From assembly GCA_964414815.1 (NCBI GenBank), contig CAYPXY010000025.1:1-64000 (forward strand): a stretch of 64,000 nt of DNA. Reading direction: 5' to 3'. Position numbers and translations under genes: made by a program. Origin of the DNA: Mariniblastus sp964414815 (GTDB taxonomy: Bacteria > Planctomycetota > Planctomycetia > Pirellulales > Pirellulaceae). The notes under the pieces are model-generated. The model was not told where the DNA came from, made no database searches, and saw only the letters and a list, made by a program, of their open reading frames with translations. Of the stretch, positions 8,248 through 16,344 are shown one piece after another; the first letter of the stretch is position 1; each line of letters opens with the position of its first letter.

Positions 8248-9101
8248 ACTTCACCAAAATGCACGGCATCGGCAACGATTATATCTATGTCGATTGCTTT
8301 CATCATCCGGCTCCTGAAAACCCGTCCCAGGTTGCGATCAAGATTTCGGATCGAAACAAGGGCATTGGCAGCGACGGCCTGATTTTGATTCGGCCTTCGA
8401 CCGTTGCCGACGCCCGTATGCAGATGTTCAATGCCGATGGAAGTGAAGCCGAAATGTGCGGAAACGGCATCCGTTGTGTGGCTAAATATCTGTACGATCA
8501 CGGAATTTGCGCCAAAAATCAGGTCAAAATAGAGACCAATGCGGGCATCTTGGCATTGGAGTTGACGGTGCAAAACGCTAAAGTCCACCAAGTTCGAGTC
8601 GATATGGGCGAGCCCAGGCTCACTCCCGAAGAAATACCAACGATGTTGACAGCCTCCTCATCGTCAAATCATCACATTGTGAACGTGCCGCTCAGAGCCG
8701 GGGATCGAGAGTTTCTCGTCACCTGCGTTTCGATGGGCAATCCGCACTGTGTGATTTTTGTCGATCAACTAACGGACGAACTGGTTTTGAATTACGGACC
8801 GCTGATTGAGAAGCATGTTGTATTTCCGGCCAGAACGAACGTCGAGTTTGTCGAAGTTGTTTCTCCATCGGAAGTGCGGCAAAGAACCTGGGAGCGAGGG
8901 TCTGGCGAAACGCTGGCCTGCGGAACGGGGGCGAGCGCGGTGTGCGTGGCAGGTGTTTTGACGGGACGAACGGAACCCAAAATTACCAATCATCTGCTGG
9001 GTGGGACCTTGATGCTGGAATGGGATCAGGCCACCCACCATGTTTTTAAAACAGGGCCAGCGGTGGAAGTTTTCAGTGGAGTCTGGAATCAGGAATCATA
9101 G
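8244..9101 (+). CDS. dapF: diaminopimelate epimerase
   Basis: A 285-residue enzyme that converts LL- to meso-diaminopimelate for lysine and, where present, peptidoglycan. The N-terminus MNFTKMHGIGNDYIYVD is diagnostic. The two catalytic cysteines are in EMCGNGIRC (Cys72) and LACGTGASA (Cys226); MGNPHCVIF and RTNVEFVEV are further family motifs. Of interest because peptidoglycan was long doubted in planctomycetes. Start coupled to the upstream lipoprotein. Confidence 0.95.
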   Translation: MNFTKMHGIGNDYIYVDCFHHPAPENPSQVAIKISDRNKGIGSDGLILIRPSTVADARMQMFNADGSEAEMCGNGIRCVAKYLYDHGICAKNQVKIETNAGILALELTVQNAKVHQVRVDMGEPRLTPEEIPTMLTASSSSNHHIVNVPLRAGDREFLVTCVSMGNPHCVIFVDQLTDELVLNYGPLIEKHVVFPARTNVEFVEVVSPSEVRQRTWERGSGETLACGTGASAVCVAGVLTGRTEPKITNHLLGGTLMLEWDQATHHVFKTGPAVEVFSGVWNQES

Positions 9102-9143
9102 AGGGAATTTATTACACGGAAGCCATTCCGTGATCGATGCAGG

Positions 9144-10010
9144 ATGCCGAACCCAAACCGAAACCCCACGCGAAAAGAAATCTCGACCTTTCGTCAGCGA
9201 CTGCGCGGCCAGGCTTCTGCGTTGTTGTTTCCGCAGTATCTCAATGCGCTTGATTACCGTATCTACCACTATGACCGTTCCGCCGACCCTGCGCGACCCG
9301 AGTACAACGAACATGGCATATTCGTCTTCTGGCACGAATTCATCAGCTCCATTTTGCCGAGATGGGGACACACTCCGGTTACGGTACTCTGCTCGAAACA
9401 CCGCGACGGCGAAATCGTCAATCAAACGGCGACGGCGCTGGGGCTGCACATCGTTCGCGGCAGCTCCAACAATGGGGGAACACAAGCGATCCGGCAACTA
9501 AAAAAGAATGCCCAGTTTTCCAGCATCGTCATCACGCCGGATGGACCGCGAGGCCCGCGCCGGGAAATGGCGATGGGGGCCATTTTCCTGGCATCCGTGC
9601 TGCGAATGCCCATTGTGACCATGGGCGTTGGAATTTCAAATCCCTGGAGGTTGAAAACCTGGGATCAATTCTCAATCCCCAAGCCAACGTCGCGAGTTCG
9701 TGTGATTTCCGGGCCCAAAATCCATTTCGAGCCTTCCAAAGATCGTGACCTGATGGAGTTGCGGCGGTCAGGTATCGAAAAACTCCTTAACGACCTCTCT
9801 GATCAGGCACAAAACTGGGCCGACTCAGGGCTTTCTGTCGAAGGTGAGCAGTGTTTTCTCCGCGCCAGCCGAAGCAACATCCGACGATTTCCGATCAAGT
9901 CAGATTCAAAAGGGGCCCGAGAGTCTGAGTCTCTGACGCCCTCACTGGACAACCTGTTCAATATCGCCAGCCAACCTCAATGGCCCGAAAAAGTCCGGCT
10001 TCCGGCTTGA
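9144..10010 (+). CDS. DUF374 lysophospholipid acyltransferase-like protein
   Basis: A 288-residue protein of the DUF374 family, related to LpxL/PlsC-type acyltransferases. It shows FWHEF (the HxxxxD/E-type motif region), CSKHRDGEIV, and the family signature TPDGPRGP followed by a Gly-rich segment. Such proteins probably acylate a lipid at the inner membrane; the substrate is not known. The tail after residue about 240 is rich in Ser/Arg and not family-typical. Confidence 0.8.
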   Translation: MPNPNRNPTRKEISTFRQRLRGQASALLFPQYLNALDYRIYHYDRSADPARPEYNEHGIFVFWHEFISSILPRWGHTPVTVLCSKHRDGEIVNQTATALGLHIVRGSSNNGGTQAIRQLKKNAQFSSIVITPDGPRGPRREMAMGAIFLASVLRMPIVTMGVGISNPWRLKTWDQFSIPKPTSRVRVISGPKIHFEPSKDRDLMELRRSGIEKLLNDLSDQAQNWADSGLSVEGEQCFLRASRSNIRRFPIKSDSKGARESESLTPSLDNLFNIASQPQWPEKVRLPA

Positions 10011-10897
10011 TCGAGTTCCATCCAATGTCAGGCAAAAGAGGTCGAAACGTGATCATTCGCATTCTTCAAGGAAAGACCATCGATTGATGGATGGAGCGCT
10101 TCAGGAAATGCACTCTTTGTCATTGGGTGCTCCATCGCCAGCCGCTGGATGTTCAAGGGTATCATGGATGCCGTTTGAAAGTCACTTTTGAGTGCCGCAT
10201 CGTTGATCCTTGCTTCCACTGAGATAAGCTCGAATGGCGTGGACTTAAGCTGAACGCCTCCTGCCAACTTGGAGGTCGTGCGGCTTTGATTCGCGGGGAA
10301 ACGCACCGAAGGTGCATGGCAGGACAGCCTGGGGCAAGCTCGCGCAGCGAGTACCGCCCCAGGTTAGAGATGTTGAAACGCTATGCACGCTGAAGGCGTG
10401 CAACCCAGCCTGCCGCACGCCTTCAGCGTGCTTGTTGGCAAGGGATCACTTTCCCAGGGCGGCGTCCGCTTCGCGAACTTGCCCTGGGCTACCCTGCCCA
10501 AGCCTTTGAGGCTGCTTGCTCAAATCGCCTACTCCCAAAAACTCGCAAAAACCGCAACACAAACGCCGCACGACCTCCTAGCCTGGCAGGAGCGGAAGTT
10601 TGACGGCCAAAAAACCTAAAGTCCACGCCATTCGAGATAAATTCGGCGGGGAGCCATTAAACGGCTTAAGCTTGCGGTTTTCTGTTGCTTATCAAACGGA
10701 CTGCTGGCTTTTAGTTTGTGCGCAACTACTGACTGTCGGTATCCCCCGTTTTTTTGGGGGGGGCTGGAATTCAGCTTATTGACTGTTTCTTACGGCCACC
10801 TTACACTCCGAGGGTTCAATGATAGATCGCATCGAGCGAAACGTTCGCCGCACTTTCTATCGGCACATGCCTTAATTTTAAGTTTGGAGAAAGACAA
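10011..10897. other. 890-bp gene-free region rich in palindromes
   Basis: No convincing gene. The region is dominated by the large inverted-repeat element at 10221-10642. A short hairpin (CCCCC, loop GTTTTTTT, GGGGG) lies at 10749-10768. The frame open on the minus strand at 10028-10306 has no family features or ribosome site and part of it is the repeat arm. Confidence 0.6.
10221..10642. repeat. composite inverted-repeat element, about 420 bp
   Basis: The left arm (10221-10290) and right arm (10556-10642) are imperfect complements: both contain CTCGAATGGCGTGGACTT and GGAGGTCGTGCGGC when read outward. Inside are GC-rich hairpins, including GCACGCTGAAGGCGTGC (10385-10401) facing GCACGCCTTCAGCGTGC (10415-10431), and an outer pair starting CCTGGGGC / CCCAGGGC. 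No ORF of note. Confidence 0.75.
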
Positions 10898-12076
10898 ATG
10901 ATCACAACATGGGCTGCATTGGTGTTAACCGGCCTGATGAACGACGGCATCAACGTCGAATTCATGGCCAGCGGTGCGACGGGAAAGGCCGGTGGCTACC
11001 GTCCAAGTTCGGCGGAAATGGGAGAAGTGCTGGAGGAGGTTAAAGTCGCTCCCGAAGGTCTGGAGGCTCCTAAATACGGCAAGCTGGAAATGGGAGAAAA
11101 GAGCTGGTTGTTCATTCTGGATGAACCCGAGGAAGGCAAGGCCCGACTATTCGTCGATACCAACGGCGATGGCGATCTGACCAACGATCCGGAAGCCACT
11201 TGGGAAGCGAAAGAAACGCGAGGCCAGACCTCTTACGAAGGAACGGCACAGGTTGATTTGGGCGATAACCAACTCGGCGCATTGAATTTATATCGCTTCG
11301 ACCCTCAAGCTCGTGCGGCAACGGCCAGTAAGTTGTTCTATTACGCTGACTACGGATACGAAGTCACCCTGACCCTCGATGGCAAGGAATACAAGTCGTT
11401 CATCGGTGGCGCTCCGACGGAAACCAGTCGTCTGTCAGTCGACCGCGATGGCAACGGTAGGATCAGTTCCAAGCGAGAGGTCGTCCGGGTTGGGCAACCG
11501 TTCAATTACACGGGAACGACTTATGTGGTTTCACTGGAAGACGGAAAGCTGGGTTTGTCAAAAGCGGACGAAGAACTTCCGGTGGCTCCGTTGCCGCCCA
11601 ATCTGGCCGTCGGTCAACTGGCCCTGCCGTTTACGGCAACCACGATGAGCGAAACGGAGATACGGTTTCCTGAAAGCTACGAAGGCAAAATCGTGATGCT
11701 TGATTTCTGGGCGACCTGGTGCGGTCCGTGCGTTGCTGAAGTTCCTCACATGAAGGAAGCTTACGAAAAATGGCACGAGCACGGTTTCGAGATCCTCGGA
11801 ATCAGCTTTGACCAGGAAAACATGGAAGAAAAAGTAACCAGCTTCCTGGAAGAAAAGGGATTGCCGTGGTCGCAAATCTACGAAGGAAAATTCTGGAATA
11901 CGACGCTCGGAGAAATGTACGACGTCAGTGGGATTCCCTTTGTGTTGCTCGTCGACGGCACCACGGGAGAGATTCTGGCCGATGCCAGACAATTGCGAGG
12001 TGCGAAATTGAGCGAGTTCATCGGATCGGTGATCGAGAAACGAAATGATAAGACTGAGGAAAAAACGGAGCAATAA
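10898..12076 (+). CDS. TlpA-family thioredoxin protein with EF-hand-like motifs
   Basis: A 392-residue protein. The start at 10898 is preceded by GGAGAAAG. The N-terminus is only weakly hydrophobic, so export is uncertain. The first 230 residues hold two calcium-loop-like motifs, FVDTNGDGDLTND (residues 86-97) and SVDRDGNGRISS (about 180-191). A C-terminal thioredoxin domain (residues about 235-380) has active site WATWCGPC (Cys275, Cys278) and the cis-Pro loop VSGIPF. The fusion of a Dx[DN]xDG region to a TlpA domain recurs in planctomycetes. Role in thiol-disulfide exchange is inferred. Confidence 0.8.
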   Translation: MITTWAALVLTGLMNDGINVEFMASGATGKAGGYRPSSAEMGEVLEEVKVAPEGLEAPKYGKLEMGEKSWLFILDEPEEGKARLFVDTNGDGDLTNDPEATWEAKETRGQTSYEGTAQVDLGDNQLGALNLYRFDPQARAATASKLFYYADYGYEVTLTLDGKEYKSFIGGAPTETSRLSVDRDGNGRISSKREVVRVGQPFNYTGTTYVVSLEDGKLGLSKADEELPVAPLPPNLAVGQLALPFTATTMSETEIRFPESYEGKIVMLDFWATWCGPCVAEVPHMKEAYEKWHEHGFEILGISFDQENMEEKVTSFLEEKGLPWSQIYEGKFWNTTLGEMYDVSGIPFVLLVDGTTGEILADARQLRGAKLSEFIGSVIEKRNDKTEEKTEQ

Positions 12077-12157
12077 ATTCCAACCACCTATCAAGTGATC
12101 AGGGGCGGAGTGGGCGCGACAAGGTCTGTCTTCGACCCTATCTGTGAACCATCAGGA

Positions 12158-12192
12158 AAGCCGGTTGTACTTCAGGTGCAATCGGCTTTTTC
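12158..12192 (+). terminator. intrinsic terminator
   Basis: AAAGCCGGTTG and CAATCGGCTTT form a hairpin with an 11-base loop, followed by TTTTTCTGTTTT. It lies 80 bases after the TlpA-family gene. Confidence 0.7.
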
Positions 12193-12259
12193 TGTTTTGC
12201 CATGAAAGACGCTTGCAAATAGTGGCTTGGCACCGCAATTCCCAAGCGTATCAACAAAA

Positions 12260-12299
12260 AATGCAACGTTTCGCGATAGATTGCGAAACGTTGCATTTT
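12260..12299 (-). terminator. hairpin left of attL, probable original tRNA-Ser terminator
   Basis: A perfect 14-bp stem (ATGCAACGTTTCGC with GCGAAACGTTGCAT, loop GATAGATT). On the minus strand it is followed by a T-run. A related hairpin precedes the attR core at 17655-17694. In the uninterrupted chromosome this one would lie directly downstream of the tRNA-Ser gene. Confidence 0.65.
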
Positions 12300-12305
12300 G
12301 GTCAT

Positions 12306-12328
12306 GCGGACGGAGAGGGATTCGAACC
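12306..12328 (+). other. attL core (tRNA-Ser 3' end fragment)
   Basis: A 23-base sequence identical to 17701-17723. It matches the T-arm and acceptor 3' strand of tRNA-Ser, but the rest of the tRNA is absent here, as expected for the far end of a tRNA-integrated element. Confidence 0.9.
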
Positions 12329-12371
12329 TTTGCAGGATTCTTCGGGAAATTCGCAGGTTTCGGAAGGAGGC

Positions 12372-12390
12372 GGCGCAAAATCGAGCGCAG
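12372..12390 (+). other. candidate arm-type integrase site, left end
   Basis: The 19-mer GGCGCAAAATCGAGCGCAG is identical to 17571-17589 near the right end. It starts 44 bases from the attL core. Confidence 0.55.
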
Positions 12391-12524
12391 TTGGCGCACC
12401 AAACCGTCATCCTGACCCATTGGTTGACCCTGAACTCAAGCAGTTGGTGGAAGCTTGGGGAACGTTGACCCAAACAACCAGAGAAGCAATTCTGGCGCTG
12501 GTAAACGAGCGGGCGAACGTCTGA

Positions 12525-12824
12525 CCGAGTGGCCACCGGAAATCGATCCAGACCCCATACCGGGGATACGGGACTCCTATGAATTATCTTCCTGCCCGGA
12601 GGAATGGTTTTGAATTGCGTTGTCGGGTCTATGAAGTCAGAGGATAGATGGGTGGGGGGCGTATTGAGATGTACTGGGGGACGGCACAATAGGCGTCAGT
12701 CGATGCGAACTGTAGAATGACACTCCCGCGCACGCGCGCGAGGGACTGGGTTTGAAGTGAATGATTCATCCCATCTGAACCAGTAAAGGCTGGTCGGTCA
12801 CGGGTTTGCCAAAGGATCGCGGAG
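12525..12824. other. 300-bp non-coding stretch inside the element
   Basis: No convincing gene. Contains a CG-alternating stretch (CGCACGCGCGCG) near 12729 and possibly the promoter for the following ORF. No recognised repeat family. Confidence 0.5.
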
Positions 12825-13046
12825 ATGAAATCAGAGAAGACAGAAAAGGACGACGAACAAAATTCGGATACTTCTTCGCAAGAGACCCCACGGAAGCGGT
12901 CACAGATATTGCTAGAAACATTTCGGAAGAAATTCGACACGCTGCCGCCGCAAAAGCAAGCGGCCTTGTTAGGACACGGATTGGCTCGCTTCCTCCCGAT
13001 ATGGCAGAAGCGTACGAACGAGATCGTGAAGAAAGAGTCGCCATAG
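12825..13046 (+). CDS. hypothetical small protein of the element
   Basis: A 73-residue ORF with AAAGGA 8 bases before the ATG. The first 25 residues are charged (MKSEKTEKDDEQNSD), then an amphipathic helical stretch (ILLETFRKKFDTLPPQKQAAL) follows. No family recognised. A second frame open at 12806-13198 (TTG start) overlaps it; I prefer this one because of its ATG, its Shine-Dalgarno and a more protein-like composition, but the choice is weak. Confidence 0.45.
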   Translation: MKSEKTEKDDEQNSDTSSQETPRKRSQILLETFRKKFDTLPPQKQAALLGHGLARFLPIWQKRTNEIVKKESP

Positions 13047-13315
13047 CGTTGCAGCCGATTATTGATCGCAACGAAGGCATCGAGGAATTGCTTTCGCAGT
13101 TTGTCAAAAAGGGAGATCGCGATTCATTTAGGGTATACCCTATTTCGGTGGCAACAGTTGCCAGCTACCGAGACTTCAAAACGGAGAAAATCTGTTAGAA
13201 TCTAAATTGCACAGCGGATAGGGCGACGGCCTGAACACCGAAACAAAATCCTTGCCGATTTTCGGATTCCGCTTTTCTCTTTTTCTACGGCAAGGAAAAA
13301 CCGGCAAGGTATCTA

Positions 13316-14038
13316 ATGAACGAGCCTGAACTTAGGCAGAACCCCTATACGATATTGAGGGGACTGGAAGCGTTACTGCAATCGATGCGCGACGATGAGT
13401 CCATGTCACTCGGAACGCTGGCAGCTGAAATCATCCTGCTGGATACTCAAAGTTGGGACACAGTAGCCAACGACCTTGTAGAGAAAGGGCATTCTGTTGA
13501 TGCGGATCGGCTGGTCAATGTCATAACGGAACTTCAAGGCAGCGCGAACAGGGCGATGTTTGGGGAGCAACCCACGGGTGACGCCATCGACGAGCTGCCC
13601 CGCAAGGCTAGGTTCGTCGAAAACCCAACGGATGACGATAAAGCCGAGGCTGAGAGCAAACTGAAAGAGTTGCGAGAGCAAGCGACGGAACTACTCGCAC
13701 TGGTAGAGGTGGTGAAGCGTGACGTAGGCGCCAAAGGAAGCGAAACCGAAGTGGTAACTGACGAACCACGCCAGCGCCGAGCTTCAACAGATTATCGGTC
13801 GATCCATTGGTACGGCGAAACCTATACCTTCACCGCTAATCAGGCTTGCGTCATCAAGTTGTTGTTTGAGAATTTTGAAAATGGAACTCCGGAGGTTGGG
13901 CAGGAAACTCTACTGGCCGCCGTCGATCCTGAAAGCCCCCCGGCAAGGATGCTGGACTTATTCCGGAATCATCTAGCGTGGAGTTCGATTATCAAGGCCG
14001 GAACGAAGGGCAGCTACCGACTTGTAGCTCCTGAATAA
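13316..14038 (+). CDS. element protein with C-terminal winged-helix-like region
   Basis: A 240-residue protein not assigned to a named family. Residues 1-75 look helical (MNEPELRQNPYTILRGLEAL). Residues 105-135 are a likely coiled coil (AEAESKLKELREQATELLAL). The C-terminal 80 residues (YRSIHWYGETYTFTANQACV ... LAWSSIIKAGTKGSYRLV) have the helix-turn-helix plus beta-wing pattern seen in many small regulators. A DNA-binding or regulatory role in the element is inferred only. It precedes the HTH/ATPase operon by 116 bases. Confidence 0.6.
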   Translation: MNEPELRQNPYTILRGLEALLQSMRDDESMSLGTLAAEIILLDTQSWDTVANDLVEKGHSVDADRLVNVITELQGSANRAMFGEQPTGDAIDELPRKARFVENPTDDDKAEAESKLKELREQATELLALVEVVKRDVGAKGSETEVVTDEPRQRRASTDYRSIHWYGETYTFTANQACVIKLLFENFENGTPEVGQETLLAAVDPESPPARMLDLFRNHLAWSSIIKAGTKGSYRLVAPE

Positions 14039-14154
14039 ATTTCAGAAAAAATCTGCGAAACGGAAATACACCGCTACGACACCGGTAGCACACTGGCCAC
14101 CCCGTAGGATACCTGCATGATGATCACGCAGACCACCCCTATGGAGGAGACCCA

Positions 14155-14352
14155 ATGCAGATCCACGATACGATGACGCTACCCCGCATGGCGCGGCGAC
14201 TAGGCGTCACTCAGGCATGGCTACGCGGAGCCGTAGAGCGCGGAGATATTGCGGCATTGCGAGCCGGTAATAGGCTGATATTCAATGTAGCGGCGACGGA
14301 GCGCCGAATCGCGGAACTTGCGGCGAGACAGGAGGGCAGCCATGACCAGTAG
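14155..14352 (+). CDS. small HTH protein (excisionase/MerR-like)
   Basis: A 65-residue protein with a strong GGAGGAGA ribosome site. MARRLGVTQAWLRGAVERGDI is an HTH, followed by a basic wing-like segment (ALRAGNRLIFNVAATERRI). This matches small excisionase/DNA-binding proteins of mobile elements. It overlaps the next HTH gene by 11 bases. It could be the directionality factor for the integrase or a regulator of replication. Confidence 0.65.
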   Translation: MQIHDTMTLPRMARRLGVTQAWLRGAVERGDIAALRAGNRLIFNVAATERRIAELAARQEGSHDQ

Positions 14353-14563
14353 TCCCCTAGCCCTACGTCCCCGTCAGGCGGCGACCATGCTGTCGATCAG
14401 TGAGCGCACATTGTGGGCACTGACAGCCCCGCGCGGGCCGATCCCATGTACTCGCGTTGGGGGGCGTGGTGGCATCGTGCTGTATCGAGTCGCCGATCTG
14501 GATGATTGGCTGAGAGCATCCCAAGCCGATCAGGACACAGCAGATTGTGAGGTGGCGCGATGA
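14342..14563 (+). CDS. AlpA/excisionase-like HTH protein
   Basis: A 73-residue protein; the ATG at 14342 has GGAGGG 5 bases upstream. LRPRQAATMLSISERTLWAL followed by a wing ending VLYRVADLDDWL is the HTH_17/AlpA pattern typical of excisionases and element regulators. It overlaps the upstream HTH gene by 11 bases and the downstream ATPase gene by four (ATGA), so the three are one translational unit. Confidence 0.75.
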   Translation: MTSSPLALRPRQAATMLSISERTLWALTAPRGPIPCTRVGGRGGIVLYRVADLDDWLRASQADQDTADCEVAR

Positions 14564-15660
14564 ACGAGCGCAACGGCCACTACTGCCTACCCCAGCGATC
14601 ACAAGCCGACCCGAACGAGAATCAATCTCCCGGATTCCGGCCAATCCCATTCGCAAGACTGGAGACCAGTCATTCCCGACTGCGAGACCCAGTCATCGAC
14701 GGCATCTTGCGGACAGGGGAAACGCTAAATGTCATCGCGCCCCCCAAGACAGGAAAGAGTTTTCTTGCCGGTGGACTCGCATGGTCGGTTGCGACCGGTA
14801 GACATTGGTTGTCTCACGGCGTTCGTCAAGGCAAAGTGCTAATCGTCGATAACGAGCTGCACCGCGAAACGTTGGTCCATCGGCTGGGACGGATAGCCGA
14901 CTCAATGGAGATCCCGCACGACGAGCGGGACGGTATCGACATCGTGAGCCTGCGCGGCCAACTAGCCAGCATCGTCCAGATATCCGCAATGCTCGAGGCT
15001 GAGTCTGGTCTGTATCGTCTCATCATCCTGGACGCCCTCTACAGGACATTGCCACAGGGAACGAGCGAGAACGATAACGCGGCGATGATGGCCGTCTACA
15101 ACCACATCGACGCACTGGCCGAACGCACAGGAACTGCCATCGCCGTCATCCACCACACCAGCAAGGGCGCACAAGGTGACAAGGCGTTGACTGATATTGG
15201 AGCGGGTGCCGGTGCCATCTCACGAGCCGCTGATAGCCATCTGGCGATCCGGGAGCACGAGACCGACGGGCATTTTGTTCTGGAGGCTGTTACTCGCTCA
15301 TTCAAAAGCCCTGATCCCGTATCGATCCGATTCGACTGGCCAGTATGGACCGCGACGACACTGAGTCCAGAGGTTCGGCGGATCGGACGGCAAGATAAGG
15401 CAAAACAGGAGAAGGCAGACGCCAACGCCAAACAAGCGATTCTGAACGCCATCCCCGAAGGAAAACGCATCCAGCAATCAGACCTGCGAAAGCGGGTTGG
15501 GTTTGGAGCTGATCGAATGCTGCGCCTGATTGGCACGTTGATAGAGGAAGGGAAGATAAAGGAGGAGAGACGCCGGAAGAAGGGTGGTAGGCAGAAGTTC
15601 GTCTTGTATTCAAAAGGTAGAGACGATTCTGGAAACGATTCTGGAAACGATTCTGGATAA
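14560..15660 (+). CDS. RepA-like AAA/RecA-fold ATPase
   Basis: A 366-residue ATPase resembling the hexameric RepA helicase family of plasmids such as RSF1010 and the AAA_25 group of mobile-element ATPases. Walker A is APPKTGKS (residues 60-67), an acidic VDNEL follows at 96-100, Walker B is LIILD (Asp158), and VIHHTSKG is a motif 3-like segment. The C-terminus has a winged-helix-like region (QQSDLRKRVGFGADRMLRL) and a DDSGNDSGNDSG tail from a 12-bp repeat. It may help replicate the excised circle. Start coupled to the AlpA-like gene. Confidence 0.8.
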   Translation: MNERNGHYCLPQRSQADPNENQSPGFRPIPFARLETSHSRLRDPVIDGILRTGETLNVIAPPKTGKSFLAGGLAWSVATGRHWLSHGVRQGKVLIVDNELHRETLVHRLGRIADSMEIPHDERDGIDIVSLRGQLASIVQISAMLEAESGLYRLIILDALYRTLPQGTSENDNAAMMAVYNHIDALAERTGTAIAVIHHTSKGAQGDKALTDIGAGAGAISRAADSHLAIREHETDGHFVLEAVTRSFKSPDPVSIRFDWPVWTATTLSPEVRRIGRQDKAKQEKADANAKQAILNAIPEGKRIQQSDLRKRVGFGADRMLRLIGTLIEEGKIKEERRRKKGGRQKFVLYSKGRDDSGNDSGNDSG

Positions 15661-15782
15661 TTCAGCCAGAACACATGGATACCGTTCTGGCTATGAATAA
15701 GCCAGAACAGTATGCCTTGTTCTGAACCAGTATGGCCTGAATAAGAATTGGAGAACTAAAGGAAGTAAATGGGCACAATTTA

Positions 15783-16085
15783 ATGACGGAAAACTACCCA
15801 AACCTACAGCGAGTACTCATTGATTGCGAGCTGGCAAACGTCACGTTGGCGATTGAGAACGACAAGCTGGTTGCGTACCCTGCTGAACGAATCACCGATG
15901 ATCTGGTTGACAGGATTCGGGAACACAAGGGAGCTATCAAGGCTTCACTGGAGCGTTCTGCAAGTTCGCCAGACTGTCGGTTCTGTTCCGGGGTGACAAT
16001 CCCGATCCGGACTTTTGACGGCGACGAAAACTTCGAATGCTTTCTTTGTGGCAAGTGTTCAGGATGCAGGAAAGCGGTTCAATGA
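15783..16085 (+). CDS. small TubC-N-like protein with Cys-rich C-terminus
   Basis: A 100-residue protein. Residues 8-55 (VLIDCELANVTLAIENDKLV ... LVDRIREHKGAIKASL) resemble the TubC N-terminal docking-like fold: short beta hairpin, then a helix ending in hKxxhxxxL. Residues 65-97 carry CRFC, then CFLCGKCSGC, a probable zinc-binding cluster. Small proteins of this layout accompany integrative elements; the role is unknown. Overlaps the next ORF by four bases. Confidence 0.6.
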   Translation: MTENYPNLQRVLIDCELANVTLAIENDKLVAYPAERITDDLVDRIREHKGAIKASLERSASSPDCRFCSGVTIPIRTFDGDENFECFLCGKCSGCRKAVQ

Positions 16086-16291
16086 AACAGAAACGCAACG
16101 CTGAGAGTTCAAACCTGAACGCTAAGAGTAACGCCGAAAGGCAACAACCTTATCGAGACAAGCAGCCTGAAACCACCCTTGGGGAAACGTCCGAAACGCT
16201 CGCGGTTGCACCCGAAAGCCCTCGTGACAGTTCCAAGCATGAGGCAATTGTAACACAGTTGATTCCGGAGACTGGAATTGACCGACAGTAA
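16082..16291 (+). CDS. hypothetical small hydrophilic ORF
   Basis: A 69-residue ORF whose ATG overlaps the stop of the upstream gene (ATGA). Very hydrophilic, rich in Asn, Glu, Ser and Lys, with no recognised motif. Kept because of the coupling; it may be non-coding. Confidence 0.35.
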   Translation: MKQKRNAESSNLNAKSNAERQQPYRDKQPETTLGETSETLAVAPESPRDSSKHEAIVTQLIPETGIDRQ

Positions 16292-16344
16292 ACGACAATT
16301 AACAATCAACACGGCAAGTTAACTTTCAAGGCAAGGATTCAATC

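Larger units (their letters stand above)
12306..12524 (+). pseudogene. detached C-terminal exon-like tail of the integrase
   Basis: An open frame that reads through the attL core in the same frame as the integrase reads through attR (ADGEGFEP at both sites). It then continues for 64 residues, LQDSSGNSQVSEGGGAKSS and onward through VDPELKQLVEAWGTL to a stop at 12522-12524. It has no convincing start of its own. In the excised circle, attP would join it to the integrase, giving 524 residues. I recall tails of the pattern AW-x-L-(x)n-ILA-(L/M)V on planctomycete integrases, which fits. It is therefore best read as a displaced part of the integrase gene rather than as a separate gene. Confidence 0.75.

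Noticed and set aside
10028..10306. 92-codon minus-strand ORF
   Set aside because: Partly inside the inverted-repeat arm at 10221-10290, no ribosome site, no family features.
12240..12305. Remnant of an earlier integrase left of attL
   Set aside because: The frame resembles the integrase end (QKMQRFAIDCETLHFGHADG), but the likeness stops at the hairpin. A shared tRNA terminator explains it more simply.
12144..12524. 126-codon ORF as an independent gene
   Set aside because: Its first part runs through a terminator and the tRNA fragment. The part right of 12306 is better explained as the displaced integrase tail.
12806..13198. 130-codon frame with TTG start in the element
   Set aside because: Overlaps the 73-residue ORF, has a weaker start and a repetitive Arg/Glu composition. 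Not fully excluded.
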